Shown: positions 21,233 to 33,223 of the stretch, one piece after another
How positions within the stretch are numbered: the stretch's first letter is position 1
How the letters are laid out: each line of letters begins with the position of its first letter
Source of the DNA: Anisakis pegreffii
Lineage: Eukaryota; Nematoda; Chromadorea; Rhabditida; Anisakidae
Assembly: GCA_035041965.1 (NCBI GenBank)
Contig: JAPYMA010000173.1
Coordinates: forward strand, 62,001 to 126,000
Direction: 5' to 3'
DNA length: 64,000 nt
Made by a program: the position numbers and the translations under genes
The notes under the pieces: generated by a model
What the model was told of the DNA's origin: nothing
Database searches by the model: none
Seen by the model: the letters and a program-made list of their open reading frames with translations, nothing else

Positions 21233-23136
21233 ATGATAGCTGTAAGTTTCTTCTCGTACACTTCATTACTTTGTGTTATCCAGCTGCTATTCATACCAAA
21301 TTATGGCAGTGATCCTCTCATAGCTGCAACTAGCTAATATCTCAACCTTTTTGCAATTTATCTGTGATTATTCCTACATAAGAATTCCATGTGTAATTCC
21401 TAATGGCAGGTGTGTATCATTTTCCATGTTGATGTGCACGAATCAATGAAAATTAGCTAAATATTCATCAGTAGGATTGGCTATTTTCATTGATCTCTTT
21501 ATTGCTATCCAAAAATGATGCAGGAAATCTCTGCTCTTGCCTATGAAACGTCTTACTGTTCACTGATGATTGGTTAGAACCAATTCAGTCAGTAAATAAT
21601 GCTGTAACTATGTGATAATCGCTCAGAAAACTCATCTTCTCGAGTGTTCTTTTCGGATGCTTTTTGTCATTTTTGACATTATTCATCACATTTCAACACA
21701 GATTCGGGTTTCTTGTAGCTAAATTGCTGCACGCCCAATGCTTCTCACTATCGCAGAGCATGCATTTTTAATAAGGAAACTTTCCTTTCACACCAGTTGA
21801 GTTGATTCGATTACTAAAAAAATCATGATACGCAGCGAATTTTGACGGTGCCTCTTGAATACATTATTGCAATGCAACAAAACCTTAACTGAATGCGTAT
21901 TCGAAGATTATTTTAGAGTTCCAAGTGATTATATTACAGTTCCAAGTGCTCATGCAAAAGCTCATTGAGTTATTTCTTTCAATTTTTTTTCAGAAAATAA
22001 CCGTTCTGCTGATGATTGTCTCGGCCACTTTGGCATGCTTCGGAGGTGGTGGCAGCCAGTGCTGTTGCCGTTCTGGACAACGATGTAACACCGGTTGCTC
22101 TAACCCATGTGGTGGCGGATTCGGTGGTGGTCAAGGATATGGTCAAGGATATGGTCAAGGATATGGTGGTCAAGGATATGGTGGTCAAGGATTGGGACAA
22201 GGGTACGTTACCAAATCAAATTAGTTTGGTGATTGGTTTTTATGGCGGTGCATTATTGCAACAGAATGTAAATGTCGTCGTGTCATTATGACTGAAACTC
22301 TATTGACGAATACAGTGATCCTCATAATTTTGATCTGATCAATAATATTACTGGTAGTATTCAAGAGAACTTCATCTGAGTCGAAATATGGCGAGAACAA
22401 CACATTATTTAATGCATAATACATTTATATAGTTTAGCTCTCATAGGATCTATTTTGCCTGTTGTTCATAGGCCTCCACAGGAACCAAAATTTTGCGACG
22501 AAGTTTAGATGAATTGAGCATTTTCGATGGTACTGGTGATACTTTGACTAAAATAAACTTCTTTTCCAAATAGTTAGCATCCCCTAACGTGAACGTGCGT
22601 TTCATTTCTGAGATTTCAAATAGATAGCTTCCCCTAACGTAATTCACAACAGACATTTGCTTGAAAACGCACCCGAATGGAGTTCTTTTCCATTCAACTC
22701 GCCCATGTACATATATACCGTAGGTTGCATTCGGATCCAGTTTCAGTGTTTCATTCATGAATAATCATTATAAGTGATTGACGATGTGACTGATGCAGTT
22801 ACATGCAAAATACGATCTCGAACATGAACTCGTGCTTGTGCTAATTTAGATATAGATATGGTTATTCGAACCGGCGATTTTTAGCAGGTGATCAGTGGAA
22901 ACATTTTCAGATATGGTTATGGTGGTGGAGCACCACTGATTGGTGCAGTTGCACCTATCGGAGGAGGATTTGTCAACAGCGCCGCTGGCGGAGGCTCATA
23001 CGCAGCTGCACCAGCTCAAGGCTTCGCTAACAGCGGTGGAGCTTCCTACAATGCAGCCCCAGCTCAAGGCTTCGCTAACAGCGGTGGAGCTTCCTACAAT
23101 GCAGCCCCAGCCGGAGGCTCATACGTTGGCAAATAA
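21233..23136 (+). CDS. Family member B: small secreted Cys/Gly-rich protein (147 aa)
   Basis: Exons are 21233-21241 (Met-Ile-Ala, then GTAAGT), 21994-22202 and 22911-23136, with intron phases 0 and 2. Exon 2 gives the signal core (KITVLLMIVSATLA), CFGGGGSQCCC and a GQGYGQGYGGQGYGG tandem repeat. Exon 3 is Gly/Ala/Ser/Tyr-rich with two perfect copies of a 15-residue AQGFANSGGASYNAAP-type unit and ends SYVGK with TAA at 23134. The two units are identical in DNA, indicating recent duplication or conversion. The first residues after intron 2 (a single A, then Tyr) match family member A exactly. The product is predicted to be secreted; the repeats suggest a structural, cuticle- or silk-like, or antimicrobial peptide. 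Intron 2 contains a minus-strand ORF. Confidence 0.85.
22450..22758 (-). CDS. Candidate nested intronless gene inside intron 2 of family member B
   Basis: A 102-codon ATG-to-TAG frame on the strand opposite its host intron. The protein is hydrophilic and basic, with stretches such as GRVEWKRTPFGCVFKQMS and LEKKFILVKVSPVPSKML, and the composition is that of a real soluble protein. There is no signal peptide or membrane span. I recognise no family. It could also be an exon of an unrelated minus-strand gene, or a retrocopy. Confidence 0.4.
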   Translation of the reverse strand: MNETLKLDPNATYGIYVHGRVEWKRTPFGCVFKQMSVVNYVRGSYLFEISEMKRTFTLGDANYLEKKFILVKVSPVPSKMLNSSKLRRKILVPVEAYEQQAK

Positions 23137-23183
23137 GTGATTTTGCTTCTCATCGCTGAATGAGAAGGATCGTGACGAGCTGC

Positions 23184-23207
23184 ACAACAACAACAACAAC
23201 AACAACG
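23184..23207. repeat. (CAA)n microsatellite
   Basis: An uninterrupted run of about seven to eight CAA units, 50 bp past the stop codon of family member B, so probably in its 3' UTR. Confidence 0.85.
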
Positions 23208-23783
23208 CAATATTTCCAAGACTCAAAATATGGCCTCAATCGATCTTAGCTTGATAAAATTATTTTATATTGTATGTATATATTCAGTAAATTCCATGTT
23301 GCGCATTTTGTGACTATGTTGATTAAAGTAAAGTTGGATGGAAGTATAAAATTATCGTTACTTTCAATTGAAACGTTGATCAAACATCATAAGTGGACAA
23401 TCCGATGCGGATATTTTGAGACAGTCTCATGTCAGGAAACGAAAAAGCTGTTGAACGCAAATCATTCCGCACCAAACAAAGCTACTCTCTCTCAAGTCAT
23501 AGTCACTTCGCATGAAATGACTCAGTGTAGCCGAGCAATCGAAATACTGAATCACCCTCTGATACCATCCGCCTTGAATCATCTATCTCGAAAGCAACAA
23601 GTATTAAAGCATTGCATGCAATACTACTGAGTGCATCGAATCGCGAAATTAGATCTTCGAATATTTCTTCAACAAAATACATGAATGCTAAACCTGTAAT
23701 GAGAGGTGCTTGAAAATTATGCAGTCGAAGTCCTGGTAAAAATTGATCTAATCATTGGTTTGCCATGGCACAATACCTGAAAG

Positions 23784-23857
23784 GTGTGGTGCGGGGATTG
23801 GGGAATGTCGGCGACCTCATTCCCGACTTTTTTTCCGTGCCCGCACCGCAACACCTC
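23784..23857. mobile_element. GC-rich inverted-repeat MITE, copy 1
   Basis: GGTGTGGTGCGGGGA at the left and CCGTGCCCGCACCGCAACACC at the right form imperfect inverted ends around GGGAATGTCGG...CATTCCCGAC. A related copy lies at 51156-51274, sharing the CCCGACTT.TTTCCGT..CCGCACC end. Confidence 0.5.
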
Positions 23858-24452
23858 AAACTGCCACTCGACTGGAATCAAAGGAATATCACGCTATCAA
23901 AAGCTGCGTTTTTTTTTGCAATGAAGATCCAGGTCACCACTTGATCTCAACAAAATATTTATTGATAGTTTGTTCAACAACATACAACAACATAAAGCAA
24001 ACGAATGGTTCAGTTAATATCGAAACAACTTGGGAACAACGATGTAAATTTGAGGGCTGAAAAGTGGCACTGGCGAATAATATCGGCGAAAAAGGATGGA
24101 ACAATGCTAAAAGACAGCTGATTTGAGAAACTGAGACTGAAAAAGCTCAACATTTAACGAAATATCTCCCATTTTTTATATGAAATGTCTCCGAAAATCA
24201 ATTATTTATGTTATAAATAACAAATTTGTTAATATGGATGGGATGTTTAGACAGATTAATAGTCATTGATGCGAAGTTCAAATGAACAGTTGAGGTCAAC
24301 ATTCTTAACGATGCCATTTTTCGACAGTTCAATGCTGAGAAAAATTACTGCTCGGCACAAATATCAAATTGTACGTCTTAAGAACAATAAGAGCAACGAA
24401 TCTTCCTAGCGTTGAACTGCAAGAAAATGGTCTTTAAATACGACAAATAATT

Positions 24453-25452
24453 TCATCCGGTTGTATATCCGGACGAAGCAGGTGGTTGATATGGAACGCG
24501 CTGAACTGATGGAATGAAACCGCTTTGACCACCTCCAGCGAATAACATCGGATAACCGGCCGACTGCACTGGATAGCCCATTGAAGGAAAGCCGAAACCG
24601 CTAGATGGCATCATCATTCTGAATACCAACAACTGAACATCACATGATTTGTTCATAAGCTCATAACCAAATCAAAACTTCCCACAAAAAACAGTCATTT
24701 ATACTCTAAACAACAATGTCTAGTAATAAGGAGCAGTGAAAGCAAAAAGAACTCGATCAATTGGATGTGATTCCAGTTGGATGCTAACAAGAAACTAACC
24801 CTCCACCACCCATTCCCATGCAACCTGACATCGACGAACCACACGATGGCATTCCTCCACCCATCAATCCCATTCCACCAAGACACGATGAACTTTGCTT
24901 AACCACTAAAACTATCAAGAAGATAATCTGCAAAAATAAACATTATTGACAAACTCAACCAAATAGATGACAAATCTGCATTGCTGCAGTTGCTAATTGC
25001 TGCACTAAAAATCTATCATCAACTAATTTTGAATTAGTTAAAATTTCACTCTATATCTCAGAGAATGACCCCAGATCTATTCAATCTACAATTTCATTCT
25101 ATATCTCAGATCTGTTTAAAGTTGTGTTATCGCAGTTAATCATAATAGCAGTCACGATGATTACGTCCGAAAACAATCAGTGAGGATAGCCAATTCGTTA
25201 GCACATGACGAATCACCGAATTCGGGTAACTGATTCGGGAATTTTGAGATTACATTCATAACTTTCATGCTGGACAGCAGCGAATCGAAGGACATCGAAT
25301 TTAAGTCTTATATTCAGGTGAATGATGTTCATCGACCATGAAAAGATGTCAATTTGCCAAGCAAATTGATCGCATTCACATAAATTTCAAGGAAAAAACG
25401 ATTGAAAAGAGATACTCACCGCTCTGGTCCATCGAGCACTTTTTGTGAGCAT
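24453..25452 (-). CDS. Family member C: small secreted Gly/Met/Cys-rich protein (108 aa)
   Basis: Minus-strand exons are 25420-25452 (MLTKSARWTRA, donor GTGAGT), 24800-24927 and 24453-24618, with intron phases 0 and 2, as in the other family members. Exon 2 completes the signal peptide (IIFLIVLVVKQSSS) and encodes CLGGMGLMGGGMPSCGSSMSGC. Exon 3 starts with a single A, then three Met codons, and is Gly/Pro/Ser/Tyr-rich, stopping at TGA 24453. It has four Cys in the mature part, fewer than A, B or E. The longer first exon puts basic residues before the hydrophobic core, a normal signal-peptide n-region. It is divergently placed from the unresolved plus-strand locus at 26.6 kb. Confidence 0.8.
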
Positions 25453-26600
25453 TGTGACACAGTGGAATTAAGCAATCTGATGCGTACGGCAAATAGGAAA
25501 ATTTTTTTGCCAGATATTTATTCAATGTATAGCATAGGAACAGCTAATTTCTACGAATCCAGCGAGTTGATAAGAATACACTGACACAATACTATTGCAC
25601 AATATGATGTAGGATTCAGAAATACGAACTGATCGTTGGAGCGAATGTATTGATACAATTTTCTCCATGTTCACAGATTACCGCTGAAGAACTTGATTTT
25701 GTTTGCCACGATCGAAACTCGATTACGCGATTACAATTGTTTGGTACTCTTTTTGGATACAAATAATCAAATTTGGTTATTTAATCGTTTCACATCCTCA
25801 CATAAACGATTGATTGATGGATTGATTGATTTAACCGCTCAAGCATGCAGGCATTTCTATTTTGGCTTACAATTTTTTGCTGAATGATATCGCTTCCGCA
25901 CTCATGCAAATAACTTCAAATTCACGTTTTGATTACCATAAATACACATCAGTTTGTTTATTTTGGACTCAACGCTTTTGGAGCACATTATTTTGAATGC
26001 TATTAGATATGTGCACGAAACATACTCGATAACGCAATACGAAATATTGTCAACGACAGAAAAGCGCACATGTGCTTAAGGGAAATGTTGCTTGAGAAAA
26101 TAGAGTGCGATTTATGCAGCGACTGTTGATGATTCAGTGCGATAATTTCGCCTATACAGTGCATCAGTCTACAGATTTCGATGGATTCTGAGACGCATGT
26201 TCCATTGTTTTCGAGGGTATTGTAGGCAGAGTCATATCGTACTAATCTCACTATCTTGCGAAAAAGGCTGCTTTGAAAAACAACTGCTCAGCATAGTGCT
26301 TCCTGAAATTATCTTCGAATGAATTATCTATAAATATCCCTTACGTGTAACATCCTCCCAAATTTCAAAAATAAGCGTTACCAAAAGTTCGAGAAGGAAT
26401 TTATCAAACAAATCAATTTGTTACGAACAATCAAGCATCTTGAAAACATTCCTGAACAACCTCAGGGGTAAGCTGGAAAGGAAAACCGATCAGCATTGAT
26501 TTGCCGATGCACTGATTTCCAAACGACAACAAATGATCTTTATGAGCTGCGGGTTCTGCTCGAGCAGTTAGGCATCATTCGATGATTTTCAATAGCTGAT
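25453..26600. other. Intergenic, possible 5' exons of the 26.6 kb gene
   Basis: The plus-strand frame near 26525-26583 (TTNDLYELRVLLEQLGIIR) looks coding and may belong to the gene downstream, but its borders are not clear. There are no other strong exons. Confidence 0.35.
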
Positions 26601-26621
26601 TGCTCTTTTCTTTTCAGTGTT

Positions 26622-27552
26622 ACATCGGACAACTTTCAACTTCTTGACCGTACAATTGTACTGGAAGCTTAGCGAACAAGACGAAATCAATGATTCTGAT
26701 TTTTCACAGAGAAGGCTTTCCGAAAACGGAGATTTCAGGATTTTAACTTGCAAATTTTTATTCTGAGAGCAGATAATTCTCAGAAGCTTGCGAAACTTTC
26801 TTCAAATCTCTTGACTATTCCATTGGAAGTGTGATAAAACGCAAGTTCAGTAAAATACACAAGCTTCGTCTATATTCCCAACATTCGTTGCGAAAAATGG
26901 GACCAAACATGGGGCAACACAAAGAAGAAAGATCTGTTCGGGTGTGGATACTGGGAAAAAACGAGAACGACAGACTGCAAGGATTTTTTGAGTTTATTCA
27001 AAAATGTTGCGCAAGAAAGGAACTTGCTGAATGAATGATACACATTTGCAACAGTGAATGAATTTCAAACGAATAATTCTCTGGTTAATTTTATAACTGG
27101 AAGCCTGATTGTTTCTTGCCTGCTCGCCTAGCCAGCGGGGTGGCGTAAATTGAGACTAAAACAATGTGCACGGAAACGCGATCATTGTGGTCAGCCACGT
27201 TGCAAACGTTTGATAGCCTGGTCAATTCAGGTAATCCAGGTAATTGCTTCTTGCATGTACCGGCCACAAAGCAGGCGTTTTTCGCTGCCGCTCGGTGATA
27301 GAAAGCCAATCTTTTCAGGCTAAGCATAAACGGATAACCATTAAATCATCGCCTAAACTGCTCTCAAGGGCCTACTCCTTCCGCTTCACCGACATCTCAC
27401 CGATATCTTATGGAATAAGCTTACATTTGTTCAAGTATCCCAGAAGTATGGTGATAAAAGACCGACAGAATATGAAGTCCCTACAACTAGGTGGAGAAGC
27501 CTGGTCAAATCGCAAAGTGCGTAAGAGCAGATCAGTTTCACCGGTTAAGTAA
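26622..27552 (+). CDS. Unresolved multi-exon gene, unknown function
   Basis: Several plus-strand stretches look coding. After CTTTTCTTTTCAG at about 26617 the frame reads VTSDNFQLLDRTIVLEA. 26831-27034 encodes ERSVRVWILGKNENDRLQ...FFEFIQKCCARKELAE and a stop. An exon from about 27131 to 27236 reads KRDHCGQPRCKRLIAWSIQ and joins in phase 0, across an intron with a TTTTCAG acceptor, to an exon at about 27320-27552. That last exon is basic and Ser-rich (AYSFRFTDISPISYGIS...NRKVRKSRSVSPVK) and ends in TAA. The last two exons are the best supported. The stop at 27034 suggests two separate genes, or an exon I misread. No domain is recognised. Confidence 0.4.
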
Positions 27553-28876
27553 CTCAATTCATTTGAAGACCCCAAGCGAATGAATCAGTTAACTCGCTGA
27601 GTACGCTCAACAATGGGATATTTGTGATAAATATGCGGACGGAATCATTTCTTGGTTCAGTTAACGTTTTGAAACTGATAATGTCACAACGGATCTAATT
27701 GTACTCACCTTTCTCGCTGATTTAGATTCGTAAATTTTGTAACATAACTATTTTTTGAGATATTATTTTAGGGAATTCAGGACTATTCTGCCGAAATATT
27801 TCATATTTTCAAAATGAATAATTCCATTTCCTCGTATTATTGATGCATGTAAACGAGATATTGATCGGCTTGGAGTTCCGAATCACTTTATCGGGTGTAA
27901 AGTAGGAGAATTTTTTTAAAATTTTAGTCCAGTCAAACTAGAAACATCTCTCAGATTTTCGAGTTTGACTGTGGTTTTTCGTTCCTTCGTTCGTTTCAGT
28001 TATTTATGTTAAGAACCGGAGAACATTCGTCAGAGTGTGACGAATCAGTGAAGCATTCAGTAACTGATTCCTCTAGTCTGCTACTGCTCTCACATTGTCA
28101 AAGACAACATTTTTGTGTGCAATTTTACAACCAAGTGATAATTCGACTTTGCAATTTCGAGTTTTCATAAAAAATTAACAATTTTGAAAGAATGCTAAAA
28201 ATTTCTGCCCGTGAATTTAGAGGGTTTTTTTGTTTCAATTTGTTTTCTCGAGGGTTAAGATGAAAAAATCGTAACCAAAACCACTAGCTGATTGTGGAGT
28301 GAAAGATCAAAATATGTGTATTTGCAGACCAAATGGAAACAAATGGACCCATGGCATTTATCGGCTTTTCATTGGCAGCTTAATAGCATTTGGTATCTTT
28401 CAACAGCTGGTTCGTTGCAAATTAGATGAATGCCAGAATTTGCACATTATTCGCCGATTTTTCCAAGAACGATGATGCGAAGTATTAGGAATGGACGTAC
28501 ACACATTTAGAATTTAGAGCTGTTCCTCACTTTCTGTTCAGTGTAAACTTTTTTTTAATCATTATGGTTGGACCGTGAAACTTCATCAGAATTCTTAGTT
28601 CCTCGTACTAACTAAAACTTCAGAATGACTCAAACACTTACACACTTTGTGCAACATTCACGATTAACAACCCATTCTTGTTGATTGTATGATTTCGTTC
28701 GAACCAAACGCCATTAGCCAACTCATTGCATGAATATTTTACTTGACCAGTCTATTTCGCTGAGTATATGTTAATCTCGGCTCATCTCGTGACCGAATGA
28801 GGCAGTTGTTCGGTAACAGTTGACAGATCAGCTTTGTCATCAATAGTGCTTACCAGATGCTTCATTCCATGTAATT
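27553..28876. other. Intergenic, no gene seen
   Basis: AT-rich sequence on both strands with only short open frames and no matching splice pairs. Confidence 0.45.
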
Positions 28877-29009
28877 TAGTGATAGGATCCGAGGGAATTT
28901 TCGTTCAGTGGGAATCTGACCCAGTTGGCATTTCGTTATTCCAACATTCGGAATTCCGACCGAAAATGTCGGATTTTTCCGACCAACTGTCGGTTTGATC
29001 CCATCACTA
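28877..29009. mobile_element. hAT-type MITE (133 bp)
   Basis: The left end TAGTGATAGGATC and the right end GATCCCATCACTA are inverted repeats differing at one base and fit the YARNG consensus of hAT ends. They are flanked by ATGTAATT (28869-28876) and ATGTAATG (29010-29017), an 8-bp target duplication with one mismatch. Internally there are further inverted GTCGG/CCGAC motifs. There is no coding capacity. Confidence 0.7.
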
Positions 29010-29017
29010 ATGTAATG

Positions 29018-29893
29018 CGTCGTTCATGCCTTGATCACATGCTGGAAATCTATCGTGGTAGACCTTTTTACCATCAAATTCGTTATCTCCACGCATTGAA
29101 AGAATTCATTGGCTTGCTCTACTCACGCTCACATCCCCAACGATCACCATCAGTATTGTATGAAATTGTGCATGTGAAAACCCTCTAAAATCACAACATT
29201 TCTAACTCATCGCTAACGCTTTAAAGGCTGAGTTGCTCTGGGTAATGCAAGAAATACGATGAACTTATTTTAGGTACCTATTGCTGATGCCTTGAAACAA
29301 ACATTAATCGACGGAAAGATGTCCAATTGCTTGATTGTGCCCTGTTGAATAAGCCATAAATAGCTGCCATCCTCGCTTTGAAGAAATTATTTTCACTTCA
29401 AATATACTTCAGCCTCTACAATGAATATTCCTGTATTTTTAGGAAAGCCAAAAATTCTCAGCATGTTCAGTGCCACAAAAGTGTAAAAAATATTTCAGAT
29501 TGCCCAACTTTATTCAGAATCTTCAAATTCAATTCAATCACAGGCCCCAGCTATCTTAAATTATGTTTGCACACAACCATATGAACAGAGCGTTGTTGGT
29601 TAAAAACTGCTTTGTAACGTTAAAGCGGAACATCGAAACGTTAAACTGATCAATTAATGGTGATCAAATTATCAACTTTTTACAGCACTGCTGCAGAATC
29701 AAGCGGACGGGTTGGGCTGGTAAACAGGCCCATTTTGCATACTTTTGATTGCGTATGTTTGTTAGTTATTCTAAAAATTCGTTCAAATTCCTCATTTAAT
29801 TACTTGATTGCTTGATTTTTTTTTACAACTTTTGCGTAATTGATTTAGCAGCAATAATCGCTATCGTCACCAATGAGTTCTGCAACCGTTTAA
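29018..29893. other. Intergenic, nothing clear
   Basis: There is a plus-strand open frame up to 29188 without splice support. A CATAAATAG motif near 29356 is a possible but unsupported TATA box. Confidence 0.35.
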
Positions 29894-30286
29894 TTAAACG
29901 GCAGCATCATAAGCGCTATTAATGGCTCGATTGAAACGTTCATGCGTCCGTAAATGTTCCATTGCAATTCTTTCGTTGCTTTCATATGATCGCAAACATA
30001 AATTCGTATGGCAACGTTCGTGGCACGATGAAGCGGAACGTGTCGGAAGTGCTTGTTCAATATTGTGATTTGGTCTCACGATCACATCAACTTTGCACAT
30101 ACACTCAACAATTACAAACTCTGTGTGACACTTGTGTGTAAACGATACGTTGACATAGAAGGGAACCGGCCTGCATTCATTAGATGTTAACGAGTTTATA
30201 CACGATACCCATTGTGTAAGTTCGTCACCATTCATTAATTCATAAGTTTGCTCGATGTAATCAGTAAATCGTTTAATTACACTCAT
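29894..30286 (-). CDS. Candidate intronless gene, cysteine-containing 130-aa protein
   Basis: A complete ATG-to-TAA minus-strand frame of 130 codons with a protein-like composition. It starts MSVIKRFTDYIEQTYELM, has eight cysteines in the region 29-98 (including CHTEFVIVECMCK and SCHERCHTNLC), and ends with a charged helix-like stretch (ERIAMEHLRTHERFNRAI). There is no hydrophobic signal sequence at this ATG, so it is cytosolic, or an upstream exon supplies a signal. I do not recognise the family. Length and composition argue for a real gene; absence of introns is unusual for this window. Confidence 0.5.
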   Translation of the reverse strand: MSVIKRFTDYIEQTYELMNGDELTQWVSCINSLTSNECRPVPFYVNVSFTHKCHTEFVIVECMCKVDVIVRPNHNIEQALPTRSASSCHERCHTNLCLRSYESNERIAMEHLRTHERFNRAINSAYDAAV

Positions 30287-31916
30287 TCAAAGGATTTAAT
30301 ATTAAAACTTGTCACGAAAAGAACTTGATCGAATGAATGCAAATAAGACGCTTTTTCGAAATTTCATATACATCAAATTCATCATCACTTACACGAAAAC
30401 ATCTTTCTGAGGTGTTAGAAGATTTCTGAGCAGTTTGTCTAGGCATCAGAGCCTATAGCAGGTAATGTTTGCATGTGATTTCGGAATCCCGGCTTCTGAC
30501 TTTCTGATCCCTGTCCGGGGACTTGGGTTCCGAGGAATCCCGAGAATCCCGAAGCAAAACACCGCCGAGAAAAGGCACGGCGTTTTGGCCAATTTTGGTG
30601 GTACATTTGACGAATCTAGTTCGACTATTTCAATATTTGTTAATATGTGAATTCTGCTATCTGTGTGATACAATTTCAATCAGTTTGAAGCATTTGAAAG
30701 GAAAATCTGTCGAAAATATCCTGTGATATTGATGCCTTGTTTCCGGATTTTAAAATGCCTCGATCTGTATTAGTTTTAAAAAAAACTGTTTTTGATCAAC
30801 TATGAGCGTTTTCGTTGAGCATGTCGCATTTCTGTATTTCAAATGTGCCTATACCCCAAAATTATACCGGAATTGAAAAACGATCCCCTGATTTAATCCC
30901 AATTCTTGGATTAAAAAATCGTCCGGATTTTGCAAACACTAATATCAGCTCTGCTTTTTTGGTTGCACTTTCAGTAGAGAGTAGCTTTCCACAATGACAT
31001 GAGAGATTCCGATTGCGGTCTTACATGTTTTAATATGATTTGATTGTGGGTTCGTGCTGGGAAGATTCAAATCGTTCATGCTCGCTGGGATTGAGAAAAC
31101 CTTACTTATTACCAGTCACAAAGCAACTACGCAAATGAAGAGCATCAAAAACAAAATGTTGCATTTTTAAGGAAATCAGTGTTTATTTTGTTCAATGTGA
31201 CTTCGGTCATCTAAAATGCAGATCTTGTTTTTGGCATATTTTAAATGCTTGAAGTGACTGTTCAGTCAAACTGTTCCATTCAGTGTCATGACGTAACCAA
31301 ATTTTGCGCTAGTTCAGTGATTCTCACAGAGAGGGATTTGATGAGGTTGGCAAATCTTTTTTAGTCGAGTTTTGAAATAAATGCGTCATAAATGTCCAGT
31401 GATTTTTTCAAAATGCTGGCTAGGTGCAAGGAATTGTTTTCATTGATACATTTGACGAACTTTGGGCAGTGAACTTCAATAACTCAGTTCATTGATTATA
31501 CTTTCATTTGTTGGCAGGAAGTAGTGGATGTTGGAAGGAAGTGGGAATTGCAGTTGGATGGATTGTTAGGGAGGTGAAGGGGAGTTACGGTCTGTCAGAT
31601 AGCTGAAGACGGGCACAAAGCGCAAAAGCAGGAGCACCATTGCGCTGGAAGACTGAGAGGATCTGGTGTCAACTGATTTTGAGTAAACAATACAATGATG
31701 TTGCGACAGTCTCTGCGTTGTTTTGGGGTTGGCTCATAATCCAGATCGTTCGATGTTTCCACCTTGGAAATGCTGCAAATTGCTCATAATAATGTTGAAA
31801 ATTTTATATTTCTTTACCATCTTATATGTTCCACATTAATGAATTGTATAACTTCCCCCATCGATAATGGTATCACCGAACAGTGCCCAATTCTTGACCT
31901 GATTCAGTAGCGCACT
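30287..31916. other. Intergenic with a CCCGG-rich repeat-like patch
   Basis: 30480-30600 is locally GC-rich with repeated GGAATCCC/GGGATTCC-type words (AATCCCGG, GAATCCCGAGAATCCCG) and resembles a fragment of an unclassified repeat. The rest is AT-rich with no exon I can support. Confidence 0.4.
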
Positions 31917-31933
31917 TCAAGTTGAATTTACCT

Positions 31934-32309
31934 GCGCAGTAGGCATTTCGAAGAGAATATTACGAAAAAGAAAGGTTTTTATCAGAGCGAAATACATTGT
32001 AGCGGCCGAAGTATTGTTGCATTCGAAAGTCAAATCAACTGATTGCATAGCTGGCATATGGTTATACGGTTGACGTGAATGAATCTCACGATTTTTGATT
32101 TGTGAGAAATTTCGAGAGTACGATTGTTGATAAAACACGGCATTTGCTATAATTTGGGTAATATAGGCACGCATCTCAAATGACACTTTGACTGCTCTCC
32201 ACTCATTCACATAGAGCAGCAATATTCGTTGTTCAAAGCGAGTTATGTAAAGATGAATCACTGCATGGTATGCACACTGTGCTTTTCTCATTTCAGTGGA
32301 ATTTCTCAT
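31934..32309 (-). CDS. Candidate exon, unknown product
   Basis: The minus-strand frame opens at ATG 32309 and reads through to a plausible donor after 31934 (GCGCAG followed by GTAAAT). The peptide is rich in Tyr, Phe and Arg (FEQRILLLYVNEWRAVKVSF, YITQIIANAVFYQQSY), then TFECNNTSAATMYFALIKTF. There is no domain match. The next exon downstream is not found; either this is a first exon or the frame is fortuitous. Confidence 0.35.
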
Positions 32310-32676
32310 TTGAAGCAGTGAACAAAAATTTCGTCACTGCTCTATCATTGAATTTTTTTCTCTTCATTCCAAATTTCAGAATTTCCGTATCGTCACAATT
32401 GCTTCGCATTTCACTGCGTTCGTTGTCTCCCATTTTCATAGTCCACCATTTTCGCATTTCTTCTTGAAATATGTTTTGAAAGAATGCAAGTTCGCCGCAT
32501 TTCTTAATGCAAAAGTGGTAATCATTTTCGTTGCTTGAAATGTTTTGTTTTCCAAAAATGCAATGAAACTATAAAAGATAAACTGTGTCGTGAAATTAAA
32601 AAAAAAGCAAAAAATCATTAGCGTTCAGTTCCACCGTTCAAACTGATCGAATGGTCGAAATTCTCCGCAAAAGGCA

Positions 32677-33223
32677 TCAAAGTAGAGCGAGTGGTATTGC
32701 GATTGCAAAATGACGATGAGAGCGGAATGTTAAACTTATATATCCGACCAAAAATGAATCGATAAGAGAACCGTTGCTCGAGATCTTTTCTGCTGGAGTC
32801 ATTCGGGCAGTGTCAAAGAGATCACATGAGGATTGTTGTGAAGGTGATAGAGATACAGTAGGATGATAGACGACAGTTATCACGGAAATTTGGAGCCGTA
32901 GCAGTAATGGTTTGAAGGCAAAGTCGTGAAGATCACGCTAGTCTGTTTAAAAATTTCCTGAATTTGCAAACAGCACCGCATGATATTGCCGAACGTTTTT
33001 TTTTTGACTATAAATTAGACGAACTGAAATGCTTTGAAGTTTCCCAGAACTGAACAGTTAGTCTTGTGAAGATCTTCTTGTTAAGCAACTTAGCCCTTTT
33101 CATCAACTCAATGGTCAGAAGAGTGTTGTCCAAGATCGATTTTGCGTAGTAGATGCCAAGAATGTGAATACCGATAAACCTGATATCTAAATGATCGCTG
33201 TCTTTCTCCGAGACAATCCCCAA
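32677..33223 (-). CDS. Candidate minus-strand coding segments
   Basis: Two open minus-strand stretches. 33008-33223 includes DHLDIRFIGIHILGIYYAKS and LTIELMKRAKLLNKKIF and ends at a stop at 33008. 32677-32883 includes ITVVYHPTVSLSPSQQSSCD and RMTPAEKISSNGSLIDSF. Both have coding-like composition, but I cannot join them, and the plus strand is also open at 33191-33595. They may belong to one gene with the exons at 34.07-34.57 kb. Confidence 0.3.

Noticed and set aside
21979..22200. Minus frame MSQSLTTISLTTISL antisense to member B exon 2
   Set aside because: It is the complement of the GQGYG tandem repeat; low-complexity shadow.
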